Below are positions 1-12,345 of a stretch of DNA of 64,000 nucleotides, in pieces. This DNA comes from Micromussa lordhowensis. Its lineage: Eukaryota; Cnidaria; Anthozoa; Scleractinia; Lobophylliidae. The position numbers and the translations under genes are program-made. Position 1 is the first letter of the stretch. Every line of letters begins with the position of its first letter. The notes beneath the pieces were generated by a model. It was not told the origin of the DNA. It did no database searches and saw only the letters and a program-made list of their open reading frames with translations. The stretch lies in assembly GCA_964020085.1 (NCBI GenBank), contig OZ026604.1, positions 26,528,697 through 26,592,696 on the forward strand, written 5' to 3'.

Positions 1-134
1 CTTGGCAAACTAATGGCACCAAAGCACTCCTGGGGTGGGTCCGGGTCCACATGCAAAGTTTCGGAGCTGCGCGACATCTTGCACTATGCTAACCAGCCCG
101 TTTGCTAATTAGCCGAACTTTGCGCGCGTCGCAA
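1..134. repeat. Reference half-unit A (134 bp) of the satellite dimer
   Basis: First complete half A in the window. It runs from the cttggcaaac box, through ggtgggtccgggtccacatg and ctatgctaaccagcccg, to the palindrome gctaattagc and the closing gcgcgtcgcaa. It aligns with half B over about its first 100 bases and again over the last 25, so the two halves share an ancestor. It lacks the roughly 26-base segment around cccaggcgtgg that half B has. Confidence 0.9.
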
Positions 135-293
135 CTTTGCAAACTAATACCACCAAAGCACTCCCGGGGTCGGTCCAGGTCCAAATGCGAAGTATCGGAG
201 CTGCGCGAAATCTCCCACTATGCTAATCAGCCCGCAGATCCCCAGGCGTGGCCGGCTGGCTGACTCGTTAGCCGAGCTTGACGCGTGTCGCAA
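135..293. repeat. Reference half-unit B (159 bp) of the satellite dimer
   Basis: First complete half B, starting ctttgcaaac and ending gcgtgtcgcaa. Against half A it reads ccaaatgcgaagtatcgg instead of ccacatgcaaagtttcgg. It also carries the extra segment cagatccccaggcgtggccg before the common end. Most later copies read cccggcagatc, giving a 160-bp half B and a 294-bp dimer. Confidence 0.9.
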
Positions 294-3200
294 CTTGGCA
301 AACTTATGGCACCAAAGCACTCCTGGGGTGGGTCCGGGTCCACATGCAAAGTTTCGGAGCTGCGCGACATCTCGCACTATGCTAACCAGCCCGTTTGCTA
401 ATTAGCCGAACTTTGCGCGCGTCGCAACTTTGCAAACTAATACCACCAAAGCACTCCCAGGGTCGGTCCGGGTCCAAATGCGAAGTATCGGAGCTGCGCG
501 AAATCTCCCACTATGCTAATCAGCCCGCAGATCCCCAGGCGTGGCCGGCTGGCTGACTCGTTAGCCGAGCTTGACGCGTGTCGCAACTTGGCAAACTAAT
601 GGCACCAAAGCACTCCTGGGGTGGGTCCGGGTCCACATGCAAAGTTTCGGAGCTGCGCGACATCTCGCACTATGCTAACCAGCCCGTTTGCTAATTAGCC
701 GAACTTTGCGCGCGTCGCAACTTTGCAAACTAATACCACCAAAGCACTCCCGGGGTCGGTCCGGGTCCAAATGCGAAGTATCGGAGCTGCACGAAATCTC
801 CCACTATGCTAATCAGCCCGCAGATCCCCAGGCGTGGCCGGCTGGCTGACTCGTTAGCCGAGCTTGACGCGTGTCGCAACTTGGCAAACTTATGGCACCA
901 AAGCACTCCTGGGGTGGGTCCGGGTCCACATGCAAAGTTTCGGAGCTGCGCGACATCTCGCACTATGCTAACCAGCCCGTTTGCTAATTAGCCGAACTTT
1001 GCGCGCGTCGCAACTTTGCAAACTAATACCACCAAAGCACTCCCAGGGTCGGTCCGGGTCCAAATGCGAAGTATCGGAGCTGCGCGAAATCTCCCACTAT
1101 GCTAATCAGCCCGCAGATCCCCAGGCGTGGCCGGCTGGCTGACTCGTTAGCCGAGCTTGACGCGTGTCGCAACTTGGCAAACTAATGGCACCAAAGCACT
1201 CCTGGGGTGGGTCCGGGTCCACATGCAAAGTTTCGGAGCTGCGCGACATCTCGCACTATGCTAACCAGCCGGTTTGCTAATTAGCCGAACTTTGCGCGCG
1301 TCGCAACTTTGCAAACTAATACCACCAAAGCACTCCCGGGGTCGGTCCGGGTCCAAATGCGAAGTATCGGAGCTGCGCGAAATCTCCCACTATGCTAATC
1401 AGCCCGCAGATCCCCAGGCGTGGCCGGCTGGCTGACTCGTTAGCCGAGCTTGACGCGTGTCGCAACTTGGCAAACTAATGGCACCAAAGCACTCCTGGGG
1501 TGGGTCCGGGTCCACATGCAAAGTTTCGGAGCTGCGCGACATCTCGCACTATGCTAACCAGCCCGTTTGCTAGTTAGCCGAACTTTGCGCGCGTCGCAAC
1601 TTTGCAAACTAATACCACCAAAGCACTCCCGGGGTCAGTCCGGGTCCAAATGCGAAGTATCGGAGCTGCGCGAAATCTCCCACTATGCTAATCAGCCCGC
1701 AGATCCCCAGGCGTGGCCGGCTGGCTGACTCGTTAGCCGAGCTTGACGCGTGTCGCAACTTGGCAAACTAATGGCACCAAAGCACTCCTGGGGTGGGTCC
1801 GGGTCCACATGCAAAGTTTCGGAGCTGCGCGACATCTTGCACTATGCTAACCAGCCCGTTTGCTAATTAGCCGAACTTTGCGCGCGTCGCAACTTTGCAA
1901 ACTAATACCACCAAAGCACTCCCGGGGTCGGTCCGGGTCCAAATGCGAAGTATCGGAGCTGCGCGAAATCTCCCACTATGCTAATCAGCCCGCAGATCCC
2001 CAGGCGTGGCCGGCTGGCTGACTCGTTAGCCGTGCTTGACGCGTGTCGCAACTTGGCAAACTTATGGCACCAAAGCACTCCTGGGGTGGGTCCGGGTCCA
2101 CATGCAAAGTTTCGGAGCTGCGCGACATCTCGCACTATGCTAACCAGCCCGTTTGCTAATTAGCCGAACTTTGCGCGCGTCGCAACTTTGCAAACTAATA
2201 CCACCAAAGCACTCCCAGGGTCGGTCCGGGTCCAAATGCGAAGTATCGGAGCTGCGCGAAATCTCCCACTATGCTAATCAGCCCGCAGATCCCCAGGCGT
2301 GGCCGGCTGGCTGACTCGTTAGCCGAGCTTGACGCGTGTCGCAACTTGGCAAACTAATGGCACCAAAGCACTCCTGGGGTGGGTCCGGGTCCACATGCAA
2401 AGTTTCGGAGCTGCGCGACATCTCGCACTATGCTAACCAGCCCGTTTGCTAATTAGCCGAACTTTGCGCGCGTCGCAACTTTGCAAACTAATACCACCAA
2501 AGCACTCCCGGGGTCGGTCCGGGTCCAAATGCGAAGTATCGGAGCTGCACGAAATCTCCCACTATGCTAATCAGCCCGCAGATCCCCAGGCGTGGCCGGC
2601 TGGCTGACTCGTTAGCCGAGCTTGACGCGTGTCGCAACTTGGCAAACTAATGGCACCAAAGCACTCCTGGGGTGGGTCCGGGTCCACATGCAAAGTTTCG
2701 GAGCTGCGCGACATCTCGCACTATGCTAACCAGCCCGTTTGCTAGTTAGCCGAACTTTGCGCGCGTCGCAACTTTGCAAACTAATACCACCAAAGCACTC
2801 CCGGGGTCGGTCCGGGTCCAAATGCGAAGTATCGGAGCTGCGCGAAATCTCCCACTATGCTAATCAGCCCGCAGATCCCCAGGCGTGGCCGGCTGGCTGA
2901 CTCGTTAGCCGAGCTTGACGCGTGTCGCAACTTGGCAAACTAATGGCACCAAAGCACTCCTGGGGTGGGTCCGGGTCCACATGCAAAGTTTCGGAGCTGC
3001 GCGACATCTCGCACTATGCTAACCAGCCCGTTTGCTAATTAGCCGAACTTTGCGCGCGTCGCAACTTTGCAAACTAATACCACCAAAGCACTCCCGGGGT
3101 CGGTCCGGGTCCAAATGCGAAGTATCGGAGCTGCGCGAAATCTCCCACTATGCTAATCAGCCCGCAGATCCCCAGGCGTGGCCGGCTGGCTGACTCGTTA

Positions 3201-6200
3201 GCCGAGCTTGACGCGTGTCGCAACTTGGCAAACTAATGGCACCAAAGCACTCCTGGGGTGGGTCCGGGTACACATGCAAAGTTTCGGAGCTGCGCGACAT
3301 CTCGCACTATGCTAACCAGCCCGTTTGCTAATTAGCCGAACTTTGCGTGCGTCGCAACTTTGCAAACTAATACCACCAAAGCACTCCCGGGGTCGGTCCG
3401 GGTCCAAATGCGAAGTATCGGAGCTGCGCGAAATCTCCCACTATGCTAATCAGCCCGCAGATCCCCAGGCGTGGCCGGCTGGCTGACTCGTTAGCCGAGC
3501 TTGACGCGTGTCGCAACTTGGCAAACTAATGGCACCAAAGCACTCCTGGGGTGGGTCCGGGTCCACATGCAAAGTTTCGGAGCTGCGCGACATCTCGCAC
3601 TATGCTAACCAGCCCGTTTGCTAATTAGCCGAACTTTGCGCGCGTCGCAACTTTGCAAACTAATACCACCAAAGCACTCCCGGGGTCGGTCCGGGTCCAA
3701 ATGCGAAGTATCGGAGCTGCGCGAAATCTCCCACTATGCTAATCAGCCCGCAGATCCCGAGGCGTGGCCGGCTGGCTGACTCGTTAGCCGAGCTTGACGC
3801 GTGTCGCAACTTGGCAAACTAATGGCACCAAAGCACTCCTGGGGTGGGTCCGGGTCCACATGCAAAGTTTCGGAGCTGCGCGACATCTCGCACTATGCTA
3901 ACCAGCCCGTTTGCTAATTAGCCGAACTTTGCGCGCGTCGCAACTTTGCAAACTAATACCACCAAAGCACTCCCGGGGTCGGTCTGGGTCCAAATGCGAA
4001 GTATCGGAGCTGCGCGAAATCTCCCACTATGCTAATCAGCCCGCAGATCCCCAGGCGTGGCCGGCTGGCTGACTCGTTAGCCGAGCTTGACGCGTGTCGC
4101 AACTTGGCAAACTAATGGCACCAAAGCACTCCTGGGGTGGGTCCGGGTCCACATGCAAAGTTTCGGAGCTGCGCGACATCTCGCACTATGCTAACCAGCC
4201 CGTTTGCTAATTAGCCGAACTTTGCGCGCGTCGCAACTTTGCAAACTAATACCACCAAAGCACTCCTGGGGTCGGTCCGGGTCCAAATGCGAAGTATCGG
4301 AGCTGCGCGAAATCTCCCACTATGCTAATCAGCCCGCAGATCCCCAGGTGTGGCCGGCTGGCTGACTCGTTAGCCGAGCTTGACGCGTGTCGCAACTTGG
4401 CAAACTAATGGCACCAAAGCACTCCTGGGGTGGGTCCGGGTCCACATGCAAAGTTTCGGAGCTGCGCGACATCTCGCACTATGCTAACCAGCCCGTTTGC
4501 TAATTAGCCGAACTTTGCGCGCGTCGCAACTTTGCAAACTAATACCACCAAAGCACTCCCGGGGTCGGTCCGGGTCCAAATGCGAAGTATCGGAGCTGCG
4601 CGAAATCTCCCACTATGCTAATCAGCCCGCAGATCCCCAGGCGTGGCCGGCTGGCTGACTCGTTAGCCGAGCTTGACGCGTGTCGCAACCTGGCAAACTA
4701 ATGGCACCAAAGCACTCCTGGGGTGGGTCCGGGTCCACATGCAAAGTTTCGGAGCTGCGCGACATCTCGCACTATGCTAACCAGCCCGTTTGCTAATTAG
4801 CCGAACTTTGCGCGCGTCGCAACTTTGCAAACTAATACCACCAAAGCACTCCTGGGGTCGGTCCGGGTCCAAATGCGAAGTATCGGAGCTGCGCGAAATC
4901 TCCCACTATGCTAATCAGCCCGCAGATCCCCAGGTGTGGCCGGCTGGCTGACTCGTTAGCCGAGCTTGACGCGTGTCGCAACTTGGCAAACTAATGGCAC
5001 CAAAGCACTCCTGGGGTGGGTCCGGGTCCACATGCAAAGTTTCGGAGCTGCGCGACATCTCGCACTATGCTAACCAGCCCGTTTGCTAATTAGCCGAACT
5101 TTGCGCGCGTCGCAACTTTGCAAACTAATACCACCAAAGCACTCCCGGGGTCGGTCCGGGTCCAAATGCGAAGTATCGGAGCTGCGCGAAATCTCCCACT
5201 ATGCTAATCAGCCCGCAGATCCCCAGGCGTGGCCGGCTGGCTGACTCGTTAGCCGAGCTTGACGCGTGTCGCAACTTGGCAAACTAATGGCACCAAAGCA
5301 CTCCTGGGGTGGGTCCGGGTCCACATGCAAAGTTTCGGAGCTGCGCGACATCTCGCACTATGCTAACCAGCCCGTTTGCTAATTAGCCGAACTTTGCGCG
5401 CGTCGCAACTTTGCAAACTAATACCACCAAAGCACTCCCGGGGTCGGTCCGGGTCCAAATGCGAAGTATCGGTGCTGCACGAAATCTCCCACTATGCTAA
5501 TCAGCCCGCAGATCCCCAGGCGTGGCCGGCTGGCTGACTCGTTAGCCGAGCTTGACGCGTGTCGCAACTTGGCAAACTAATGGCACCAAAGCACTCCTGG
5601 GGTGGGTCCGGGTCCACATGCAAAGTTTCGGAGCTGCGCGACATCTCGCACTATGCTAACCAGCCCGTTTGCTAATTAGCCGAACTTTGCGCGCGTCGCA
5701 ACTTTGCAAACTAATACCACCAAAGCACTCCCGGGGTCGGTCCGGGTCCAAATGCGAAGTATCGGAGCTGCGCGAAATCTCCCACTATGCTAATCAGCCC
5801 GCAGATCCCGAGGCGTGGCCGGCTGGCTGACTCGTTAGCCGAGCTTGACGCGTGTCGCAACTTGGCAAACTAATGGCACCAAAGCACTCCTGGGGTGGCT
5901 CCGGGTCCACATGCAAAGTTTCGGAGCTGCGCGACATCTCGCACTATGCTAACCAGCCCGTTTGCTAATTAGCCGAACTTTGCGCGCGTCGCAACTTTGC
6001 AAACTAATACCACCAAAGCACTCCCGGGGTCGGTCTGGGTCCAAATGCGAAGTATCGGAGCTGCGCGAAATCTCCCACTATGCTAATCAGCCCGCAGATC
6101 CCCAGGCGTGGCCGGCTGGCTGACTCGTTAGCCGAGCTTGACGCGTGTCGCAACTTGGCAAACTAATGGCACCAAAGCACTCCTGGGGTGGGTCCGGGTC

Positions 6201-9200
6201 CACATGCAAAGTTTCGGAGCTGCGCGACATCTCGCACTATGCTAACCAGCCCGTTTGCTAATTAGCCGAACTTTGCGCGCGTCGCAACTTTGCAAACTAA
6301 TACCACCAAAGCACTCCCGGGGTCGGTCCGGGTCCAAATGCGAAGTATCGGAGCTGCGCGAAATCTCCCACTATGCTAATCAGCCCGCAGATCCCGAGGC
6401 GTGGCCGGCTGGCTGACTCGTTAGCCGAGCTTGACGCGTGTCGCAACTTGGCAAACTAATGGCACCAAAGCACTCCTGGGGTGGGTCCGGGTCCACATGC
6501 AAAGTTTCGGAGCTGCGCGACATCTCGCACTATGCTAACCAGCCCGTTTGCTAATTAGCCGAACTTTGCGCGCGTCGTAACTTTGCAAACTAATACCACC
6601 AAAGCACTCCCGGGGTCGGTCCGGGTCCAAATGCGAAGTATCGGAGCTGCGCGAAATCTCCCACTATGCTAATCAGCCCGCAGATCCCCAGGCGTGGCCG
6701 GCTGGCTGACTCGTTAGCCGAGCTTGACGCGTGTCGCAACTTGGCAAACTAATGGCACCAAAGCACTCCTGGGGTGGGTCCGGGTCCACATGCAAAGTTT
6801 CGGAGCTGCGCGACATCTCGCACTATGCTAACCAGCCCGTTTGCTAATTAGCCGAACTTTGCGCGCGTCGCAACTTTGCAAACTAATACCACCAAAGCAC
6901 TCCCGGGGTCGGTCCGGGTCCAAATGCGAAGTATCGGAGCTGCGCGAAATCTCGCACTATGCTAATCAGCCTGCAGATCCCCAGGCGTGGCCGGCTGGCT
7001 GACTCGTTAGCCGAGCTTGACGCGTGTCGCAACTTGGCAAACTAATGGCACCAAAGCACTCCTGGGGTGAGTCCGGGTCCACATGCAAAGTTTCGGAGCT
7101 GCGCGACATCTCGCACTTTGCTAACCAGCGCGTTTGCTAATTAGCCGAACTTTGCGCGCGTCGCAACTTTGCAAACTAATACCACCAAAGCACTCCCGGG
7201 GTCGGTCCGGTTCCAAATGCGAAGTATCGGAGCTGCGCGAAATCTCCCACTATGCTAATCAGCCCGCAGATCCCCAGGCGTGGCCGGCTGGCTGACTCGT
7301 TAGCCGAGCTTGACGCGTGTCGCAACTTGGCAAACTAATGGCACCAAAGCACTCCTGGGGTGGGTCCGGGTCCACATGCAAAGTTTCGGAGCTGCGCGAC
7401 ATCTCGCACTATGCTAACCAGCCCGTTTGCTAATTAGCCGAACTTTGCGCGCGTCGCAACTTTGCAAACTAATACCAACAAAGCACTCCCGGGGTCGGTC
7501 CGGGTCCAAATGCGAAGTATCGGAGCTGCGCGAAATCTCCCACTATGCTAATCAGCCCGCAGATCCCCAGGCGTGGCCGGCTGGCTGACTCGTTAGCCGA
7601 GCTTGACGCGTGTCGCAACTTGGCAAACTAATGGCACCAAAGCACTCCTGGGGTGGGTCCGGGTCCACATGCAAAGTTTCGGAGCTGCGCGACATCTCGC
7701 ACTATGCTAACCAGCCTGTTTGCTAATTAGCCGAACTTTGCGCGCGTCGCAACTTTGCAAACTAATACCACCAAAGCACTCCCGGGGTCGGTCCGGGTCC
7801 AAATGCGAAGTATCGGAGCTGCGCGAAATCTCCCACTATGCTAATCAGCCCGCAGATCCCCAGGCGTGGCCGGCTGGCTGACTCGTTAGCCGAGCTTGAC
7901 GCGTGTCGCAACTTGGCAAACTAATGGCACCAAAGCACTCCTGGGGTGGGTCCGGGTCCACATGCAAAGTTTCGGAGCTGCGCGACATCTCGCACTATGC
8001 TAACCAGCCCGTTTGCTAATTAGCCGAACTTTGCGCGCGTCGCAACTTTGCAAACTAATACCACCAAAGCACTCCCGGGGTCGGTCCGGTTCCAAATGCG
8101 AAGTATCGGAGCTGCGCGAAATCTCCCACTATGCTAATCAGCCCGCAGATCCCCAGGCGTGGCCGGCTGGCTGACTCGTTAGCCGAGCTTGACGCGTGTC
8201 GCAACTTGGCAAACTAATGGCACCAAAGCACTCCTGGGGTGGGTCCGGGTCCACATGCAAAGTTTTTCGGAGCTGCGCGACATCTCGCACTATGCTAACC
8301 AGCCCGTTTGCTAATTAGCCGAACTTTGCGCGCGTCGCAACTTTGCAAACTAATACCACCAAAGAACTCCCGGGGTCGGTCCGGGTCCAAATGCGAAGTA
8401 TCGGAGCTGCGCGAAATCTCCCACTATGCTAATCAGCCCGCAGATCCCCAGGCGTGGCCGGCTGGCTGACTCGTTAGCCGAGCTTGACGCGTGTCGCAAC
8501 TTGGCAAACTAATGGCACCAAAGCACTCCTGGGGTGGGTCCGGGTCCACATGCAAAGTTTCGGAGCTGCGCGACATCTCGCACTATGCTAACCAGCCCGT
8601 TTGCTAATTAGCCGAACTTTGCGCGCGTCGCAACTTTGCAAACTAATACCACCAAAGCACTCCCGGGGTCGGTCCGGGTCCAAATGCGAAGTATCGGAGC
8701 TGCGCGAAATCTCCCACTATGCTAATCAGCCCGCAGATCCCCAGGCGTGGCCGGCTGGCTGACTCGTTAGCCGAGCTTGACGCGTGTCGCAACTTGGGAA
8801 ACTAATGGCACCAAAGCACTCCTGGGGTGGGTCCGGGTCCACATGCAAAGTTTCGGAGCTGCGCGACATCTCGCACTATGCTAACCAGCCCGTTTGCTAA
8901 TTAGCCGAACTTTGCGCGCGTCGCAACTTTGCAAACTAATACCACCAAAGCACTCCCGGGGTCGGTCCGGGTCCAAATGCGAAGTATCGGAGCTGCGCGA
9001 AATCTCCCACTATGCTAATCAGCCCGCAGATCCCCAGGCGTGGCCGGCTGCCTGACTCGTTAGCCGAGCTTGACGCGTGTCGCAACTTGGCAAACTAATG
9101 GCACCAAAGCACTCCTGGGGTGGGTCCGGGTCCACATGCAAACTTTCGAAGCTGCGCGACATCTCGCACTATGCTAACCAGCCCGTTTGCTAATTAGCCG

Positions 9201-10189
9201 AACTTTGCGCACGTCGCAACTTTGCAAACTAATACCACCAAAGCACTCCCGGGGTCGGTCCGGGTCCAAATGCGAAGTATCGGAGCTGCGCGAAATCTCC
9301 CACTATGCTAATCAGCCCGGCAAATCCCCAGGCGTGGCCGGCTGGCTGACTAGTTAGCCGAGCTTGACGCGTGTCGCAACTTGGCAAACTAATGGCACCA
9401 AAGCACTTCTGGGGTGGGTCCGGGTCCACATGCAAAGTTTCGGAGCTGCGCGACATCTCGCACTATGCGAACCAGCCCGTTTGCTAATTAGCCGAACTTT
9501 GCGCGCGTCGCAACTTTGCAAACTAATACCACCAAAGCACTCCCGGGGTCGGTCCGGGTCCAAATGCGAAGTATCGGAGCTGCGCGAAATCTCCCACTAT
9601 GCTAATCAGCCCGGCAGATCCCCAGGCGTGGCCGGCTGGCTGACTCGTTAGCCGAGCTTGACGCGTGTTGCAACTTGGCAAACTAATGGCACCAAAGCAC
9701 TCCTGGGGTGGGTCCGGGTCCACATGCAAAGTTTCGGAGCTGCGCGACATCTCGCACTATGCTAACCAGCCCGTTTGCTAATTAGCCGAACTTTGCGCGC
9801 GTCGCAACTTTGCAAACTAATACCACCAAAGCACTCCCGGGGTCGGTCCGGGTCCAAATGCGAAGTATCGGAGCTGCGCAAAATCTCGCACTATGCTAAT
9901 CAGCCCGGCAAATCCCCAGGCGTGGCCGGCTGGCTGACTCGTTAGCCGAGCTTGACGCGTGTCACAACTTGGCAAACTAATGGCACCAAAGCACTCCTGG
10001 GGTCGGTCCGGGTCCACATGCAAAGTTTCGGAGCTGCGCGAAATCTCGCACTATGCGAACCAGCCGGTTTGCTAATTAGCCGAACTTTGCGCGCGTCACA
10101 ACTTTGCAAACTAATACCACCAAAGCACTCCCGGGGTCGGTCCGGGTCCAAATGCGAAGTATCGCAGCTGCGCGAAATCTTGCACTATG

Positions 10190-11685
10190 CTAATCAGCCC
10201 GGCAGATCCCCAGGCGTGGCCGGCTGGCTGACTAGTTAGCCGAGCTTGACGCGTGTTGCAACTTGGCAAACTAATGGCACCAAAGCACTCCTGTGGTGGG
10301 TCCGGGTCCACATGCAAAGTTTCGGAGCTGCGCGAAATCTCGCACTATGCTGACCAGCCCGTTTGCTAATTAGCCGAACTTTGCGCGCGTGGCAACTTTG
10401 CAAAGTAATACCACCAAAGCACTCCTGGGGTCGGCCCGGGTCCAAATGCGAAGTATCGGAGCTGCGCAAAATCTCGCACTATGCTAATCAGCCCGGGAGA
10501 TGCCCAGGCGTGGCCGGCTGGCTGACTAGTTAGCCGAGCTTGACGCGTGTCGCAACTTGGCAAACTAATGGCACCAAAGCACTCCTGGGGTCGGTCCGGG
10601 TCCACATGCAAAGTTTCGGAGCTGCGCGAAATCTCGCACTATGCTAACCAGCCCGTTTGCTAATTAGCCGAACTTTGCGCGCGTCGCAACTTTGCAAACT
10701 AATACCACCAAAGCACTCCCGGGGTCGGTCCGGGTCCAAATGCGAAGTATCGGAGCTGCACGAAATGTCGCACTATGCTAATCAGCCCGGCAGATGCCCA
10801 GGCGTGGCCGGCTGGCTGACTAGTTAGCCGCGCTTGACGCGTGTCGCAACTTGGCAAACTAATGGCACCAAAGCACTCCTGGGGTGGGTCCGGGTCCACA
10901 TGCAAAGTTTCGGAGCTGCGCGAAATCTCGCACTATGCTAACCAGCCCGGCAGATGCCCAGGCGTGGCCGCCTGGCTGACTAGTTAGCCGAGCTTGACGC
11001 GTGTCGCAACTTGGCAAACTAATGGCACCAAAGCACTCCTGGGGTGGGTCCGGGTCCACATGCAAAGTTTCGGAGCTGCGCGAAATCTCGCACTATGCTG
11101 ACCAGCCCGTTTGCTAATTAGCCGAACTTTGCGCGCGTGGCAACTTTGCAAAGTAATACCACCAAAGCACTCCTGGGGTCGGTCCGGGTCCAAATGCGAA
11201 GTATCGGAGCTGCGCAAAATCTCGCACTATGCTAATCAGCCCGGGAGATGCCCAGGCGTGGCCGGCTGGCTGACTAGTTAGCCGAGCTTGACGCGTGTCG
11301 CAACTTGGCAAACTAATGGCACCAAAGCACTCCTGGGGTCGGTCCGGGTCCACTTGCAAAGTTTCGGAGCTAAGGGAAATCTCGCACTATGCTAACCAGC
11401 CCGTTTGCTAATTAGCCGAACTTTGCGCGCGTCGCAACTTTGCAAACTAATACCACCAAAGCACTCCCGGGGTCGGTCGGGGTCCAAATGCGAAGTATCG
11501 GAGCTGCGCAAAATCTCGCACTATGCTAATCAGCCCGGCAGATGCCCAGGCGTGGCCGGCTGGCTGACTAGTTAGCCGAGCTTGACGCGTGTCGCAACTT
11601 GGCAAACTAATGGCACCAAAGCACTCCTGGGGTCGGTCCGGGTCCACATGCAAAGTTTCGGAGCTGCGCGAAATCTCGCACTATG
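10190..11685. repeat. 748-bp out-of-phase tandem duplication (2.5 dimers)
   Basis: Two adjacent copies, about 10190-10937 and 10938-11685. Rare variants recur at a 748-bp offset: gcgcgtggcaac with gcaaagtaat, cccgggagatgcc, and ctatgctgaccagcc. The length 748 equals two 294-bp dimers plus one 160-bp half, so the copies are joined through a hybrid half-unit rather than in dimer register. Junction positions are uncertain by a few tens of bases because the sequence is repetitive. Confidence 0.75.
10850..11009. repeat. Hybrid half-unit (half A head, half B tail)
   Basis: Starts with the half A box and half A body (gggtccacatgcaaagtttc, ctaaccagcccg), then continues as half B (gcagatgcccaggcgtgg to gcgtgtcgcaa). 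It is 160 bp and is followed by another cttggcaaac box, so two A-type starts are adjacent. This is the expected product of unequal exchange between non-equivalent halves, at the shared sequence around ctatgctaaccagccc. Confidence 0.85.
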
Positions 11686-12185
11686 CTAACCAGCCCGTTT
11701 GCTAATTAGCCGAACTTTGCGCGCGTCGCAACTTTGCAAAGTAATACCACCAAAGCACTCCCGGGGTCGGTCCGGGTCCAAATGCAAAGTATCGGAGCTG
11801 CGCAAAATCTCGCACTATGCTAATCAGCCCGGCAGATCACCAGGCGTGGCAGGCTGGCTGACTAGTTAGCCGAGCTTGACGCGTGTCGCAACTTGGAAAA
11901 CTAATGGCACCAAAGCACTCCTGGGGTCGGTCCGGGTCCACATGCAAAGTTTCGGAGCTGCGCGAAATCTCGCACTATGCTAACCAGCCCGTTTGCTAAT
12001 TAGCCCAACTTTGCGCGCGTCGCAACTTTGCAAACTAATACCACCAAAGCACTCCCGGGGTCGGTCCGGGTCCAAATGCGAAGTATCGGAGCTGCGCAAA
12101 ATCTCGCACTATGCTAATCAGCCCTGCAGATCCCCAGGCGTGGCCGGCTGGCTGACTAGTTAGCCGAGCTTGACGCGTGTCGCAA

Positions 12186-12345
12186 CTTGGCAAACTAATG
12201 GCACCTAAGCACTCCCGGGGTCGGTCCGGGTCCAAATGCGAAGTATCGGAGCTGCGCAAAATCTCGCACTATGCTAATCAGCCCGGCAGATCCCCAGGCG
12301 TGGCCATCTAACTGACTAGTTAGCCGAGCTTGACGCGTGTCGCAA
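12186..12345. repeat. Second hybrid half-unit in domain II
   Basis: A cttggcaaac start is followed by half B sequence (actcccggggtcgg, ccaaatgcgaagtatc, cggcagatcc). It ends at the next cttgg box 160 bp later. The switch from A to B is earlier than in the 10850 hybrid, near gcacctaagcactccc, so it is probably a separate event. Confidence 0.8.

Larger units (their letters stand above)
1..9085. repeat. Satellite domain I: 31 tandem 293-bp dimers
   Basis: Head-to-tail dimers start at each cttggcaaac box (1, 294, 587 and so on). Each dimer has half A of 134 bp and half B of 159 bp. Marker spacing is exactly 293 or a multiple of it; the one length change I found is two extra T near 8264. Units differ by only a few substitutions and all have the short form cccgcagatc. 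Half A contains the perfect 10-bp palindrome gctaattagc; both halves end in CpG-rich gcgcg/gcgtg-tcgcaa. Rare shared variants recur at 586, 1172, 1758 and 2051 bp (2, 4, 6 and 7 dimers), so weak local higher-order structure exists. There is no gene; short frames are interrupted by stops fixed in the repeat. The array continues past the left edge of the window. Confidence 0.95.
9086..12345. repeat. Satellite domain II: divergent 294-bp dimers with phase breaks
   Basis: The dimer starting at 9086 is the first with the extra G (cccggcaaatc), so period 294 begins here. Units are clearly more diverged from one another than in domain I: agttag replaces cgttag, gcaaaatctcgc replaces gcgaaatctccc, and cgggagatgcc and gcgtggcaac variants appear. 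Two 160-bp hybrid half-units (10850-11009 and 12186-12345) break the A-B alternation. A tandem duplication of about 748 bp lies at roughly 10190-11685. The mixture looks like the less homogenised edge between two homogenised domains. No gene is seen. Confidence 0.88.

Noticed and set aside
95..120. CENP-B box in the satellite (cccg...cgaa, reverse orientation)
   Set aside because: The spacing between cccg and cgaa is 13 bases, not the 7 needed for the box, and no other fit was found by eye on either strand.
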